A DNA stretch of 64,000 nt from Ornithodoros turicata (GCF_037126465.1 NC_088202.1:116062623-116126622); one strand, 5' to 3'. Positions 1 through 12,124 are shown, counted from the first letter of the stretch. Translations and numbers: made by a program. Notes: generated by a model from the sequence alone, not told the origin.

Positions 1-460
1 ACAGGATGCTAACTCAGGAAGGTTCCGGGAAACTTTTATCGAGATTTTGGCTGGGCACTAACATAAAACTTTTTAGGCAAGAAAGCATTGATCATAGAGT
101 CCCAATGTCTGAAAACCAGCCAAGACTATACAAAGTAGCGAAACAGGCTCTTGTACAGCTTAAAAAGTTGAACAATAATAAGGACTATGGCGATTGCAAG
201 GTCGTGGAAATCTACAAAGACTTGAGGAAAGAATTTGTTGAGTACTCCTCTTCCCAGATAACACGAGAGGGATGGAGAAGACTGAATAGCTTCTGGTTGG
301 ATAGTAACAGGAAATCGCTGTTGTGGAGAATAGGGCATGGAGTACTACCTGTGAAAGACAGATTCTATTTATGGGGTAAGACCAGTAGACGGAACTGCGC
401 GCTTTGTAGTCGCACAGAAACAGTAAAACATGCAATTTTTGAGTGTAAAGTGCCTGCATA
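1..460 (+). pseudogene. Non-LTR retrotransposon (LINE) ORF2 C-terminal part, segment 1
   Basis: An open frame from base 6 encodes the region after the reverse transcriptase of a LINE. It has a conserved block around LLWRIGHGVLPVKDRFYLWG followed by a cysteine/histidine knuckle (CALC, then KHAIFEC), which resembles the zf-RVT type found near the C-terminus of several LINE clades. The upstream part lies outside the window. The reading frame is broken at 461 by a 1300-bp DNA element and resumes in the same frame at 1763. I cannot name the clade. The frameshift in segment 2 shows the copy is dead. Confidence 0.7.
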
Positions 461-1760
461 CACTCTAAATCCGACACCCGATATGTACCGCATGAAACAG
501 GACCCGCACCTGGGCCAGGCGGTACACATGAGGTGCAGTCCTCAACCAGCAGGTACAGTCCGCGACCACTGCGAAATTCAAACGGTACAAGGGCTCCGAG
601 ACCCATCCGTACCGGCTAGGTACCTTTTAAGCGCGATCTATAGCAGCTGTACCTCATGTGTACCGCGTGTTTCCGGCGCATGAGTACGAACGCCTTCTCA
701 CGATATCCATGCGCTGCAAAAATATTTCGTGTGATTCCGAATTCCAGTCTATAAATTCCCTTATGCAGCAGTGCCGTAATGGATCAGCACTATCATTCTG
801 TCAAAGAAGTGCAATAACTAGAACCCATGACCTTGAGGGATCGCATGTTTGGGAAGAATTCGTTTCTTGCAACCGCTGCAAATCAGTTTGTTTTGAAACG
901 TCGGGGAGCGAGGACGAGTCTGCTCGGTCTTGGAAGAAATTCGTTCGACGCGTTCAAGATTGAAGTCATTTAAGGTGCGTATTATATCTCTGAAGCAATT
1001 ATTCGTCTTCACGACGCATTTTCGTTCATCTTCGCTCTGATTCCCAGTGGTCCTGATCACCTGCAGGCTGGACACAACGACTGAGGGACGGAGACAACGA
1101 ACTTTGTGCTTCATGCACGAACGTTGATGCGTGAATTAGAGGAGCCGAGAGTGCATTTTACACCTCGATTACACAAGCAAGTAGGCATGTTTTTCAGGCA
1201 AGCTATTTCGGTTGTTGGATTTTTTTTACATTGTATTTTCTCCTAGGTTACGTCAAGCGATGTCGTAAATGGGTGAGTCAGTCGTCTACTGTGGTTGGTG
1301 TTACGTTCTGTGGAAGAAACGGAAGTTGGGGAAGAACAGCAATCCAAAGGTGTTGAAGAGATAAAGAAGCGTGACCACAGAGCAGCTGCAGTGGTGAAGG
1401 AGAGACGCAGTGGTCATCGTTCATCCATATACGTTGTGCCCCGTGTGTTCGGCGTTTGTGCATCATGACAATGCACGCTCGCGATGGACAAGCATCAATC
1501 CTGAAATGGATATAATTTTCGAATAAAGGTATTTGTTTGTTATATTTATCGTGCAGCGTAGCTTCCTGGGGCTGTTAATATATCGTGGAGGAGGGGAACC
1601 ACCCGGACGGGTAGGCCTAAATCGCTGCGCGCTATCCGTTACATGTACCGCATGTGAGGGCGCATGTACCTCTTAATTTTAAGAGGTACATTTTTTAAAA
1701 AATGTACCTCTTGGCCAAGCGGTACTTAACCGTTACATATGCGTTACCTGATTTAGAGTG
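461..1760. mobile_element. TA-flanked non-autonomous DNA transposon (Tc1/mariner-like ends)
   Basis: The element begins CACTCTAAATC and ends with its inverse, GATTTAGAGTG, and is flanked by TA on both sides (459-460 and 1761-1762). Removing the element plus one TA restores the LINE reading frame exactly, which fixes both boundaries. Just inside the ends are short palindromic blocks rich in GTACC/GGTAC (about 470-660 and 1640-1735). No transposase-like frame is visible in the 1300 bp, so it was probably moved by an enzyme supplied elsewhere. TA duplication and CACT ends fit Tc1/mariner relatives; the superfamily is an inference. Confidence 0.72.
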
Positions 1761-1762
1761 TA

Positions 1763-2143
1763 CCTGTGGTTATGCTTCAAAAAATATTTTGGATTAAGTA
1801 GTCTTACGTTTGAACAAGCTGTGGGGATCCATATCGGGCAAGTAGTTAAGAAGCAGCAGAGCTTCTACCTATTGGTCGCCGAAGAAATTGTCTATCAAGT
1901 GTGGCTTAATAGGCAGCCCTATCACCACCCACCACCACCACCACGTGGCTTAATAGGTGTAGGGTTGTTCATGGAGGTGATTGTTGGAGCAAGGCGAAAT
2001 TTAGAAATATTGTGAGCTATTATGTCCGCATGTGGCTTGGGAGGGAAAGGTTACGTTTGGGGCAGCGAAATTTCTTCAAACAGTGGCAGTGCAAAGGCTT
2101 CAGAGTGGTGGACGGGATCATCAAGTTCCACTTGAGCGAGTAA
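1763..2143 (+). pseudogene. LINE ORF2 C-terminal part, segment 2, to the stop codon
   Basis: The frame interrupted at 461 continues here (LWLCFKKYFG, then AEEIVYQVWLNRQ). It then needs one frameshift near the CAC-rich run at 1922-1953 to reach the last segment, which ends GFRVVDGIIKFHLSE and a TAA stop at 2141-2143. The basic, tryptophan-containing tail is typical of a LINE C-terminus. The frameshift at a repeat-rich spot marks a decayed copy. Confidence 0.62.
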
Positions 2144-2690
2144 CTATGAATGAAATTATGTTTCCCGAGCATTTGAAAGCTTCCCAGGGGAGGGAATTGG
2201 TAAGATATGCGGGGCGGTTTAATTGTGAAGCACAGTGGTGTTGGCACTCCTCGAGAGTATACGATGGGATGCTGCACTTCCGTGCGATAGCAATGTGGCA
2301 ATGTTTTATAACTTGTCTCAGTTGTTGACTCAAGGATAGAAATAGGCGAGATACGAATAACAAGTGGGGTAACAAGCGGGATAAATGGTTAGGGAAAGCT
2401 TAGGAAGATGAGTACACAATCTTCTGTGGCTCATCTCATAGAGTCAACAATACAAATTTTTCGCTTGTCCCATCCTACAGTTGGCAATACAAATTTTTCA
2501 TGTTGTGTACTGTTGTGTGTCCTACAGTTGGCAATACGAATTTTTCATGTTGTTGTTGTTGTGTGTTTTCGAAGTACACAATCTTCCGTGGGTCATCTCG
2601 TAGAGAAACAATACAAAAGTTCCCATGTTTTCTTCAGTCTTTCTCATTCTTTCTCCCTCTCATCTAACCATTATTAATTATTTTACAAGC
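2144..2690 (+). other. Probable LINE 3' flank with short imperfect duplications
   Basis: This non-coding stretch follows the LINE stop codon. A block containing GTACACAATCTTC occurs near 2412 and again near 2575, and a block containing CAGTTGGCAATAC near 2478 and 2524, so the segment has internal imperfect tandem duplication. This may be the 3' UTR of the LINE. No other feature is seen. Confidence 0.35.
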
Positions 2691-4296
2691 TGAAAGTAAC
2701 GAAGAGAAACCCGCCCTGCATACCGGTAGCAGTTTAAATTAGAATTTACGAAAATAACAACGTGACGTACGACGCTGCGGTGCAACAGCGCCGACCGCAT
2801 ATACTGTTACTCATTAACATTTGTGAACGCGGGTACAAAACGCTTTCTCTACCATGTTTGCAGCCGATCCCGTGAAAGTGTATGAAATGTTTGCGTTGAA
2901 GAGAATTCCATAGAACTGCATTCAAGCGTGAAAGTTTTCTGGCGTCGGCTTTCCGACATCCCGGTTACTTTATAACCGCTATTGTTGAGGCCGCCTTTCT
3001 GGGCTGTTGAAACCCGGCAGAGGAATAATTTTGGTTCGTAAAAAGAACATATCAATGAACAAGTATAAAACGGAGTGGTGTAGTGTATAAACGTGGAAGT
3101 GTATGCAGAATTATTCATAGCGTGGAAACGAAGCTCCCCCGTTTGCCCTTCGAGGGAAAGAAGAACACTTTCCATATTTGATGAACTTGGCATGCATAAT
3201 CAAAGCTGACTGAAAATGCTTCGAGCTCGAGAAACCACACATTACAATGCGCGGGTAGATTTATTATTTGCATCTGCTCTTCATACTTATGAGCTGCGTA
3301 TCGAAGACGGGCCAGTTCACGACGGTTGTCAAGCCAACAAATGTGCAAATTACACAATGGCGCACCCACATAACTGAGAAAGAGAAAGTAAAAAAAAAAA
3401 GGAGACGTCATGACCAGCACAATCTTATTGTTCTCTGTGAGTTGGGAAGGGAATTCAAACGACGGGTGAACCTTGCTTCAGCCTCCAGATTCAGTTCTTC
3501 TGGGTGGTAGCGCATTCCGAGAATCGCGGAACACCCTCCCTAAAGTCGGCTATACCTGCATATCCCATAGGTGCAATGTATTGCACCATGTTTTTCAATA
3601 AACCCAGTGTTGTCAGAAAATGTCCACGTCTGTATGAACGAATCAGACTGCCTACGGCATTTTGATACCAAGATCGCGCCTCTAGAACCACAGAATTTTT
3701 TGTCCGACCAACACAGCCTATTCGCGTTTCTTCCACGGAGTAACGGCTGGCCGTACGTCTTTGCTTGCAAATATCTACGAAACGCTAAACTTCCCCAAAA
3801 ATGTCCACCATAAGACGTGAAGATGAAAGATTCTTCAAACTGAGACGAAGAGCGCCACCCAAAGTAGAGTCATTTTTTTGCCCAGGGCGTACAAAGTTCT
3901 CAATCAACGAACGAGGCCTCCGAACGAGCTTATGCTGTGCTACGCGGATCCCACTTGTGTTATGCTGGCGTCGCCGGTAACGCTTCTGCGTTACCCGGGT
4001 TCGAATCCCCCGCGTTTCGTTCCTTCGAACTTTTTATTTTGCTCTATTTCCTCCTTGCTACGTATTTTATGCATTTAGCACCGGTTGCTGTTTGCGCTTT
4101 TTTATTGTCATGCGGCCACAGTCCAAACGATCATGCAGCCACAGTCCAAACCGCTGGACCAAGAAGGACGCAATTTGGCACACACGCTCCTGAGGTCGTG
4201 TAGGTGCACACCAGGAAGCAATTAAAAAAAAACATCCTTGAAGACATAAGCGAAGCCAGGCTGCCTTGCTAGTCTGATATACAACAAAGCAGTACA
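2691..4296. other. No gene recognised; one tRNA-like B box
   Basis: Short frames only, none resembling a protein family. At about 3995-4012 there is a pol III B-box-like segment (GGGTTCGAATCCC) preceded by an 8-bp hairpin (GGTAACGC/GCGTTACC), which suggests a decayed tRNA-derived SINE head. The rest shows no structure I can name. Confidence 0.3.
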
Positions 4297-5130
4297 CAGG
4301 GTGTCCCAGAAAACGTGTCATTGAATTATAATAAAAAAACTACGCCACCTAGGATCATGCGGTCAACAGCATTTGTTCTTATTAGGTTTTTGCCACCTCC
4401 TAATGTGAATGTCACGTACTCCAAGTTTAATTCTGTAAATATTTGCGAACTGAACTCGGAAATTTGCCAAGTAAAGGTCACTTTTTTACCCCACCAATAT
4501 GAAGAGCGTGCCGAATTCACTCAAATTCATGATAATTCACAGTGCTATTCACGATCTATCCCATCGGAAAAAATAGCCGAATATCATGCTTTTCGGAGCA
4601 CCGGACCATAGCGCGTGATGACTTTTTGAGCGCAATCGCTCTCAGTGCGACGAAAGGAGGTTCCGAAGCCAGCCCACAGAGTGATAGTAGAAAAAGTAAC
4701 AGTTCCTAAAATTGGGAGAGGGAAAGCATTATCCCAGCGAAAGTCGGACGTGATAAGCCGTGCCTGTTTTATTTCTTTCTGCGATGTCGGGGAGGGCTAG
4801 GTTTCCAACCTCCTTTCGTCGGACTGACAAAGATTGCGCTGAAAAATTCATCGTGCGCTATTCTGTGCGACCTCCGTACAGGATGATGTTCGGCTATTTT
4901 TTCCGATGGGATAGCTCCTGAATATTTCTGTCAATGATCATTAATTTGACTAAATTAGACACGCTCTTCACATTGGTGGGGTAAAAAATTTACATAATTA
5001 AACTTACGTTACACGACATTCACACGAGGAGGTGGCAAAAACCCAGTAAGAAGAAATGCCATTGTCCGCATGACTCTAGGTTGTGTAGTTTTTTATTATA
5101 ATTCAATTACACGTTTTCTGGGACACCCTG
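4297..5130. mobile_element. Long-terminal-inverted-repeat element, copy 1
   Basis: The segment starts CAGGGTGTCCCAGAAAACG and ends with its inverse. The two halves remain inverse-complementary for several hundred bases inward, through a block containing GGAAAAAATAGCCGA and on to the centre. Flanks are CA (4295-4296) and TA (5131-5132), so a TA duplication with one mutation is likely. A second copy lies at 37401-38277. No transposase is visible. The CAGGGTGTCCC end is typical of Tc1/mariner-like MITEs in arthropods; that assignment is from general knowledge. Confidence 0.72.
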
Positions 5131-5449
5131 TATACGTATATACTGTGTGCAAGAACGTAGTTGTTATTTTGCTCTTGGTCACTTAAGCAGCATTGATAAA
5201 AGGAAGAGATAGCCACTGTGTGGGTAAAATAGCATATCGAGTATTGCACACTTTTGATTCCGTAATTATGAGTAGCATATTCATTCTGTTTTCGTATACA
5301 CACGAACGCAGCGTGGTGCAAATTCCATGACCAACAGTACACGTGTGTCAGATGAATATTTCCAAAATTAGCTCACTAGCTTTCTCTTTAGTGGATTTTC
5401 GGAAGCACGAGGATAGCAGAATTGTAGCCACGTATTAGAAACATAGATT
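5131..5449. other. No feature recognised
   Basis: About 320 bases of ordinary A/T-rich sequence with no convincing frame, repeat or RNA signal. Confidence 0.3.
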
Positions 5450-6255
5450 GAGAAGTTACCTGTCAAAAATAACTCGTTACAAGTTAAGTTACCGTGTGAA
5501 AAATGTAACTAAGTTAAGAACGAAGTTCTTCAGCCTGAAATGTAACTCGCAGTTACTGAGTTACTTAAAAAAAAGGACGAGTTACTTCCAAGTTACTTCG
5601 GACACAAAATAGCATTACGCAGGTACAGCGCGCGTGAGCAGTTGAGTTAGACCTTGAGTTGCCTACGGTGGAGTGCAACACGCTTAGATCGTTTTCGTTT
5701 ATGTCCAACAATAGACCTCTCCCTGTTTGTAAACAAATGATGTCATAGTGTTCGACAGCGCCACAAATATGGTAGAATTGAGCTACGCTCGAAGCTAGAG
5801 GTGAACAAGGTGCGCCCGAAAGCCACGGTCTTGAGGGGATCACGATATGGTCCCTTAAAGGCACGCGACACTCGGTCCTGCTTTTCTTTCAATGGGAGAC
5901 AGCGAACAAGTGCCCGTTCGTGGAACCCACTTTCTGTGGGCGCACAATGGTTCAGCTTCATTTCAATGGCAGCGGTTCTTACTTCCTGAATAAAATACTG
6001 CCATTGATTGAATATCACGTTTTACGGCAAAAAATGCCATGAAGGAACCGGAGAGAAAGTAAGAAAATATGTGGACATGAGTGGAAAAGCGAGTTAAAAA
6101 TAACTTGGAACTTAAGTTACTTTGGCAAAGTTACCTGAAAAAGGAACGAGTTCCTCTGCAAGTTACCACTGCGCAAAAGTACCGAGTTAAGTTACAAGTT
6201 ACCAAAAAAAAGGAACTTAGTTACAGTAACGAGTTACCTCGAACTCTGAAGGAAG
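5450..6255. mobile_element. Degenerate hAT-like MITE with subterminal AGTTAC repeats
   Basis: Both edges (about 5450-5605 and 6090-6235) are packed with copies of AAGTTAC/GAGTTAC and their inverses, while the centre is unrelated. Clusters of short subterminal repeats in inverted orientation are common in hAT MITEs, and the intact element at 38605-39345 has the same architecture with other repeats. I could not find clean terminal inverted repeats or an 8-bp duplication, so the boundaries are approximate. Confidence 0.45.
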
Positions 6256-6422
6256 GCCGCATTGTTCGGTAAGCGTCCTGAAGGTTGCACGACCACCTGA
6301 TATCGCTTTTAAAAGGCCGCTTGCAAATGAGCTTGCTGCAACGTGGGACGAACTCAATATCTCCGTTTTTTTATCCATATTTTTAAAGACTGTTTTTGAT
6401 TACTGAGACATGACCTAAGGGG

Positions 6423-6686
6423 TGTGGTGGTGGTGTGTGGTGGGTGGCGGAAGGGCTTGCCGTTGTCGGCCTCACGTAGGTGGGCAACGTCACGACTGAC
6501 GCCCTGGGGGAATGTGCGTCCTGGGCCGACTTCTAAGGGAACTGTGCCGACATATGGCTGACAGCGTCTGAGGAAAACCCAGGAAAAACCCCAGACAGCA
6601 CAGCCGGCACCGGGATTCGAACCCGGGTACCTCCCACTCTCGACGTGACATGGCCAGCACGCTAACCACTGAGCCACGGGAGCTGG
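6423..6686 (-). mobile_element. tRNA-derived SINE, full-length copy with target duplication
   Basis: Read on the minus strand, it opens with a tRNA-like head: an A-box region (TGGCTCAGTGGTTAGCG), then a B box in CCGGGTTCGAATCCCGG. A body follows containing TTTTTCCTGGGTTTTCCTCAG and TCGGCCCAGGACGCAC. It is flanked by a 12-bp direct repeat, TGACCTAAGGGG (6411-6422) and TGACTTAAGGGG (6687-6698), as expected after LINE-mediated insertion. The long minus-strand frame across it is a by-product of the SINE, not a gene. Related body sequence is seen near 63860-63930 and 21865-21905. Confidence 0.85.
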
Positions 6687-6859
6687 TGACTTAAGGGGCC
6701 AGGTAACATGCGCTATGTCCTCATTATGCACTGCGACGGCCAATGCGCATGCAGCCCTGCGCGCGCCAGTTTTGAGAACAACGATAACGCTTGCTGTGCG
6801 CAGTTCATGATTAGGCCTGCGATGGGCTTTTTGTATTCTAGACACCTATGACGCCAACA

Positions 6860-7071
6860 CAGCTTGGGACAAAAGTTTCTATAACGCTGGGATCTTGTAT
6901 TTAAATTCTTCCAGCCTCCCCTGCGGTTCTAGGGGAACATTTCTTGAACACAATCCGTGAGTTGATTTATTCCAAGGATTCTGCTCAAGGCGTGTTCCAC
7001 TAAGCAGCAGGGGAGGCTAAGAGAAATTCAATACAAAATCCCAGCGTTCCAGAAGCTTTTTTCCTAAGCTG
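6860..7071. mobile_element. Small MITE with long inverted repeats
   Basis: The left edge (CAGCTTGGGACAAAAG, then GCTGGGATCTTGTATT and AGCCTCCCCTGC) is mirrored by the right edge in inverse orientation, giving imperfect arms of about 70 bp around a short centre. The right flank is TA and the left flank is CA, so a decayed TA duplication is possible. The end GGGACAAAAGTTT resembles the ends of the 9106-9423 element. Confidence 0.6.
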
Positions 7072-9105
7072 TACTCCCCACGGCCTGAAAACGGCGAGCT
7101 TTCAAATCGGCGTACAACCGAAACGACAAAACAAGATTGCTTCTTCAGCTTGTTTAGTAGGCGTCTGGTTAAAAAATTAGGGAAACAAAAAATAATAAAC
7201 GGATAACCGCGCTGGCAGAAGGATAGCGCAACAATGATAAGTCGTTTCACGCGGCCTCCGGCTTACTCTCCCGCAATACCCAACAGTTCCTCCTTTCAGC
7301 TGTTGTGATCCGTGGCATTGCTTATCTTACAAGGCATTTCTGAAGTAAGGTGAAGCCAGCGTTCAGAGGGAATGTCCCTGAATATTCCTCATGACCAGGA
7401 AAAGATCTTCCCGGAACAGCACCGCAAGCGGTACTGCCCCGACGCCCTTGTTATCGGCCGCGCGTTCAAAGACACGGCCCACCCAGGGGCGGACCGCGTT
7501 ATCAAGGGGGCCCTTCTCCAAATATGAAGGACCGGCTCCCTTTCGCCTCCCTCCTCATGATACACCACGTAAATACATGCATATGCTTCTTGTGTTGGTA
7601 TAGCAATCTTCAGATATACCGAGACATTCTCTTTTTTTAAGCCATTCTTTCACGGGTGCCCCAGCATAGCATATTGTAAAAGGAAGGCACGTGGTAGGTA
7701 AGTATCTATGCTGCAAGCGCGGTTGTAGAAAGTGAAATAGTGAATTAACCCATGTTGAAAGTGAATGTACGTGACTGTGGCTGGCAAGTGTCTTCTCAAT
7801 GCGGACCTTCCTTTTGCACAGCTGCAGAAAATATTCCTGACCTACCCATCCATGTCAGCACTTTTGGTAGATTGTGCCGCTTGAGTAATGGTTACGTAGA
7901 ACTCAGATCGAAATTCACTTCTTTGTCATCCATGGCCTTTCTCATGGTCGATTTGTATTGGGAGAATACTCTACCTTTCCATTTCTTGCATTTGCATATA
8001 TTCAAAGTGCCACAAAAAGGCGTACGCCCACCTCTCTCTTCGAAAGCGACAACCATATCTGGCAATGGCTGGCGCACAGCGTGCTATGCGGCGAAGTTCT
8101 GTTTTTAGAGTGTATTACGACGGTGTTATTACGATAGTGATAATTAGTAACACAATACTTTCAGCGAAATGAGTTACAGAACCATTAATGCTTCCTGTGC
8201 GTGAGGTGCTGCTTGAAACGCCCCGTCTCCAGCGAGTGTCCGTTAAGGTAATACGCACTTCTTCAAAAGCAAACACATCTTCTGCTTTAACATAGCAGTA
8301 TAGGAACACGACGCGCAGAATTTAGCCGCAGTGATGTACTCACAGCGCGTTGAGGATATCTGCACCAAAACTCAGAAAGGGGTTGAGACGGACCCTAATT
8401 ACAGGTTCGCCACAGCGGACTGGACAAGTGACAAGCACGCTCGCGTCTTTAATTACGGTGTGTAGTTGTGAGCTGCGAAGATGGCATCGCACCATCCGAC
8501 GGTGTAGCGTGAAATTTATGGCTCCAACACAACAAACAAGCAACAGCGCTCGGTTTCAATTAATTAGCTGGAGAGCCCCGTGATACAATCCACCGCTTGG
8601 CAGGACCAGCCAGGCGTGCAACCCGCGCGCGCGGCTGCAGTGGCTGCTCGGACTCGCACACAGGAACAATCTATCAGGGAGAGGGAAAAAAGAAAGAAAA
8701 AAAAAAGAACGAAAGAAGGACAGCCGAGCACCACCGTACATACGTAATACGTGCGCCTTTATCGTTGTCCTACAGGAATCGCAAGCGGAAACGTCACGCG
8801 CCTCCTGTGTCCTGGCTGCCTCGCACCGATTATTGAATTTATTGCCTGCCGTTGCACAAATTGCTTCGCAATCAGTGGACTGAGCTGAGGTGAATTCCGC
8901 AGGTGCCCATCGGGGAGACGGGAGAGTGGAGTGACGATAAATTCTCAACCGACAGGCTCGTGTTCCTCGAACGCATGATGACTTTCATTACCATTGGATA
9001 CGTTCTTAGCGTAAAGTATGGTGCGGGTGTTGTTAATAGATTGCTTACAAAAAGGAAATACAGCGCTGTTATTTTGCTATGAAAGTAGAACAGCTGACAG
9101 TCGTA
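7072..9105. other. No gene recognised
   Basis: Two kilobases without a supportable gene. There are short frames only, an A-rich run at about 8687-8712, and a patch around 7480-7530 of the kind often found in dispersed repeats. Nothing could be assigned. Confidence 0.3.
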
Positions 9106-9423
9106 CAGGTTGGGACAAAAGTTTACGGAACACGCGAGCGGCGTACTTTTTCTTTGATGCGACACCCTAGCAGCCAGCGGAAGCGGGCGAGTTCACTGCT
9201 TCGGAGGGGTGGAAGCGTGCGCTGTTACTGTTAGTGGTAATTCCGGTGTCGCTTGGGATCTTTGGTCTGTCTGGGAAGTGGAAGCTACCGCTGTGTGTCG
9301 CTAACAGCGCACCCTTCCACGCCTCCGAAACAGTAAACTCACCCACTTCCGGCGGCTGCTAGGGTGTCGCATCAAAGAAAATGTACGCCGCTCGCGTGTT
9401 CCGTAAACTTTTGACCCAACCTG
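9106..9423. mobile_element. 318-bp MITE with TA duplication
   Basis: The element begins CAGGTTGGGACAAAAGTTT and ends with the inverse (one base changed), flanked by TA on both sides (9104-9105 and 9424-9425). The inverted arms run for about 120 bp with scattered mismatches, including the blocks GGAACACGCGAGCGGCGTAC and GATGCGACACCCTAGCAGCC, around a unique centre of about 70 bp. There is no coding capacity. TA target and long arms fit a Tc1/mariner-type MITE. Confidence 0.82.
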
Positions 9424-9425
9424 TA

Positions 9426-10667
9426 CCTGTGCGCAAAAGTATGCGTGAGAGTATACACGAGGGTGAATTATCCAGTAACAAAGCGACAGAAAAGGCATTA
9501 TGCAAACTGGTACGTGACACCTACGGTGCTTACTAGTCCAAATTAATAGGAAAGGCCGTGCGTTTTCGGTAGTTTTTCTCGTTCAGGTACTAACACCAGT
9601 TTGGCTGTGTTTAGTTATATATTTACAGTGTTCAAGGCTCGACATCAGCCCAGGTTGTCCGCTGTCGCACCTGACAACAATGATTCACATGAACGATTTA
9701 TAGATATGAAATTGGTTCACCTCAGACATTTCGCAACCGCCATCCTCACTCTAGAACACCAAAGACCGCCGAGCAATTTCCTTTAACTCGAAGCTGACTT
9801 TTTAACCAAAAAAAACGCAGCTTGTTACAGGTGTGTTTATGAACGAAACGGTACGATACGAAAGTGCACGATATTAAATGGCTGCCTTGCAGCCATCCGC
9901 TATGTAGCTGCCACGTCAGTAACGTGCTCTGGTCTCCCACTCGCCCTCTGCCACACCAGGCGGCTGAGACACAAACATGCAAGTAAAAGTGCATGTTTCC
10001 AGTCGTCACAATTAGCATTTTTATTAAGTTAGTAGAATAGATCACCAACCATCCATTTTCTATTCACCTTTTTTTTTAAACCTATTTAGCGTCCCGCAGG
10101 ATTATAGTACGCCCTGTGACACACCGCCGTCGCTCCACCTCTCCACACCCACACAGAGGAAGGCCATCGACATGTCTGTTCCCCCTGTCAAGTGGCTTCC
10201 AAGTAGCCACCTCCGTTTCCCCTGCGGGAGTGCCACGTGATACGCAGAGGTGCCTATAATTGGTGAACGATCCGTCACAACCACCAGCGTCACCCAACGG
10301 GAAATGAGCAGAAGAATACAGGAAGAAAAAGCTTTATCGCCATCTAGCACGCTGCAAAGAAAATAAACGACGCTGATGTTACGCACGGTGCAAACTGTGC
10401 CACCCACGCACGTGTAACCCCCCTCGGTCTGCTCATGACATAACGACAACGTGGGTATGTTCTATATACGACCCCCCTTCCTGTTTGGGGCGCGAACAAC
10501 CATAACATGCTGCTCTGCCATTTATAATGCAGTAGACATTATGCTTGTTTAGGATGGTCCGTGTTAACGTCGTGTTCTGGGAAGCTCCTTGGGAAAAAAG
10601 AGCACTAGTGCACTACAGTGTAGCACTAGTGGTTTGGGTGTAGCGGCATGGCATAGCGATAGATAAC
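9426..10667. other. No gene recognised
   Basis: Short frames only. The segment 10090-10450 contains minus-strand frames without any recognisable domain. No RNA gene or repeat boundary was found. Confidence 0.3.
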
Positions 10668-10681
10668 TAAGTATTTTTAGA

Positions 10682-11380
10682 TGGGTAGAAATCCAGCGAA
10701 CCGGTAGAGATGTAGGAAGGGAGTTGCCTCAGGACAGAAGCCGCCGATATTTCGAACAGAGACTGTTCTTCTTCTGGGCACCGTCCTCATCATTGGCATG
10801 GTATTTAAAGGGTTAGGTGTGACGTGTTTAAAGGTTCATGCGAATTGTGGGTCAACAGCCCGGGGGGAAGAAAGGTCCGTACGGGTTTTTACGGCGGGAG
10901 TGAATGGCTGCTTTGTTAGAGTGTGGAGGGGATTATGTGAACGTAGTGATCTAGGCTACAGACCGGTTGCAGAAAAATGGAAGGTTCACGAACACGTGGA
11001 CGAAACGGGACAACAGGCAAGAATGCGCAAGCATAGCGAAAGATAAGGAGGTTAGTGGTTATGCTTGCGAATTCTTGCCTGTTGTCCCGTTTCGTCCACG
11101 TGTTCGTGAACCTTCCATTTTTCTGCAACCGGTCTGTAGCCTAGATCACTACGTTCACATAATCCCCTCCACACTCTAACAAAGCAGCCATTCACTCCCG
11201 CCGTAAAAACCCGTACGGACCTTTCTTCCCTCCGGGCTGTTGACCCACAATTCGCATGAACCTTTAAACACGTCACACCTAACCCTTTAAATACCATGCC
11301 AATGATGAGGACGGTGCCCAGAAGAAGAACAGTCTCTGTTCGAAATATCGGCGGCTTCTGTCCTGAGGCAACTCCCTTCC
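10682..11380. repeat. Snapback insertion: two 321-bp inverted arms, 14-bp target duplication
   Basis: The insertion is bracketed by TAAGTATTTTTAGA at 10668-10681 and 11381-11394. Arms at 10715-11035 and 11060-11380 are inverse complements of exactly equal length (321 bp); I noticed only about two mismatches. The spacer is 24 bp. The left side carries 33 further bases (TGGGTAGAAATCCAGCG onward) not present on the right. Toward the outer end of each arm is a hairpin plus GAAA signal (GAACAG/CTGTTC then GAAATATCGG) seen at the 3' ends of some Penelope-like elements. The long duplication suggests retroposition, with the second arm made by template switching. The frames inside it are not genes. 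Confidence 0.8.
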
Positions 11381-11394
11381 TAAGTATTTTTAGA

Positions 11395-12061
11395 GCTTTA
11401 TTATTATACGCAGACAAGACGCAAAGTGTACTGTGTGTTATTCTCTACCGTTCTCGACTTTCATTGTTACTTCCTTACGTTCCTATTATTTCCCGGGGAA
11501 TCTTTTATTTATTGTGCTTGAAAAATGCGTCTTCTAGGGTGGTATAATATACAAAACCTAATCCAGAAAGCAAAGCAGCTGCACTTTTGCTCCTGTAGCT
11601 TCTGGGCGTGCTCTGTGTGTTGGTGAGCTACTTCTTGTGTACGACCGTCAAAGCTCGTGATTTGCAAATGGCAACCGATCAACTTTTTTTTTTTTTCGTT
11701 TTTGTGTGAAACAGTATGCCGTTACGCGATGTGTATACCGATGTATACGGAGTACGCCTGGATCACCCAGAAGGGCGTGATCTTATCCTCCCCTCAGATA
11801 AGTTGCCGTGGAACGTGCAGATCATTGAGGCTGCAAGCTTAGAGTAGATTAGTAGATAGAGTACATTTTCGTTCTTGGTGGAACTATGCATAGAAAATGG
11901 AAAATATCGAAACTTTCATGGTAAAGTTTTATTACTTTCGTCAGTGCTGTGTCGCGCTTATGAGACTTCTGAACCTGACGCTACGTGCTTGATTCTAAGC
12001 TGCGAGGTTCTGGACACACAATGTTGATGCGTTTTTCCCACTATTATTGGCCTTCGACGGC
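11395..12061. other. No gene recognised
   Basis: A/T-rich sequence with short frames only. No repeat boundary or RNA gene seen before the TA microsatellite at 12062. Confidence 0.3.
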
Positions 12062-12124
12062 ATATATATATATATATAGGACATCACGTTCCACGTGACC
12101 TTCCGACGCCACTCGCTCAAACCT

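Noticed and set aside
3945..4015. Possible tRNA gene with a long variable arm
   Set aside because: The B box and an 8-bp hairpin are present, but acceptor, D and anticodon arms do not form a proper cloverleaf.
6354..6845. 163-codon minus-strand frame
   Set aside because: It is the translation of a tRNA-derived SINE and its flanks.
10798..11417. Pairs of nearly identical frames on both strands at 10.8-11.4 kb
   Set aside because: They are mirror images produced by the inverted repeat, not duplicated genes.
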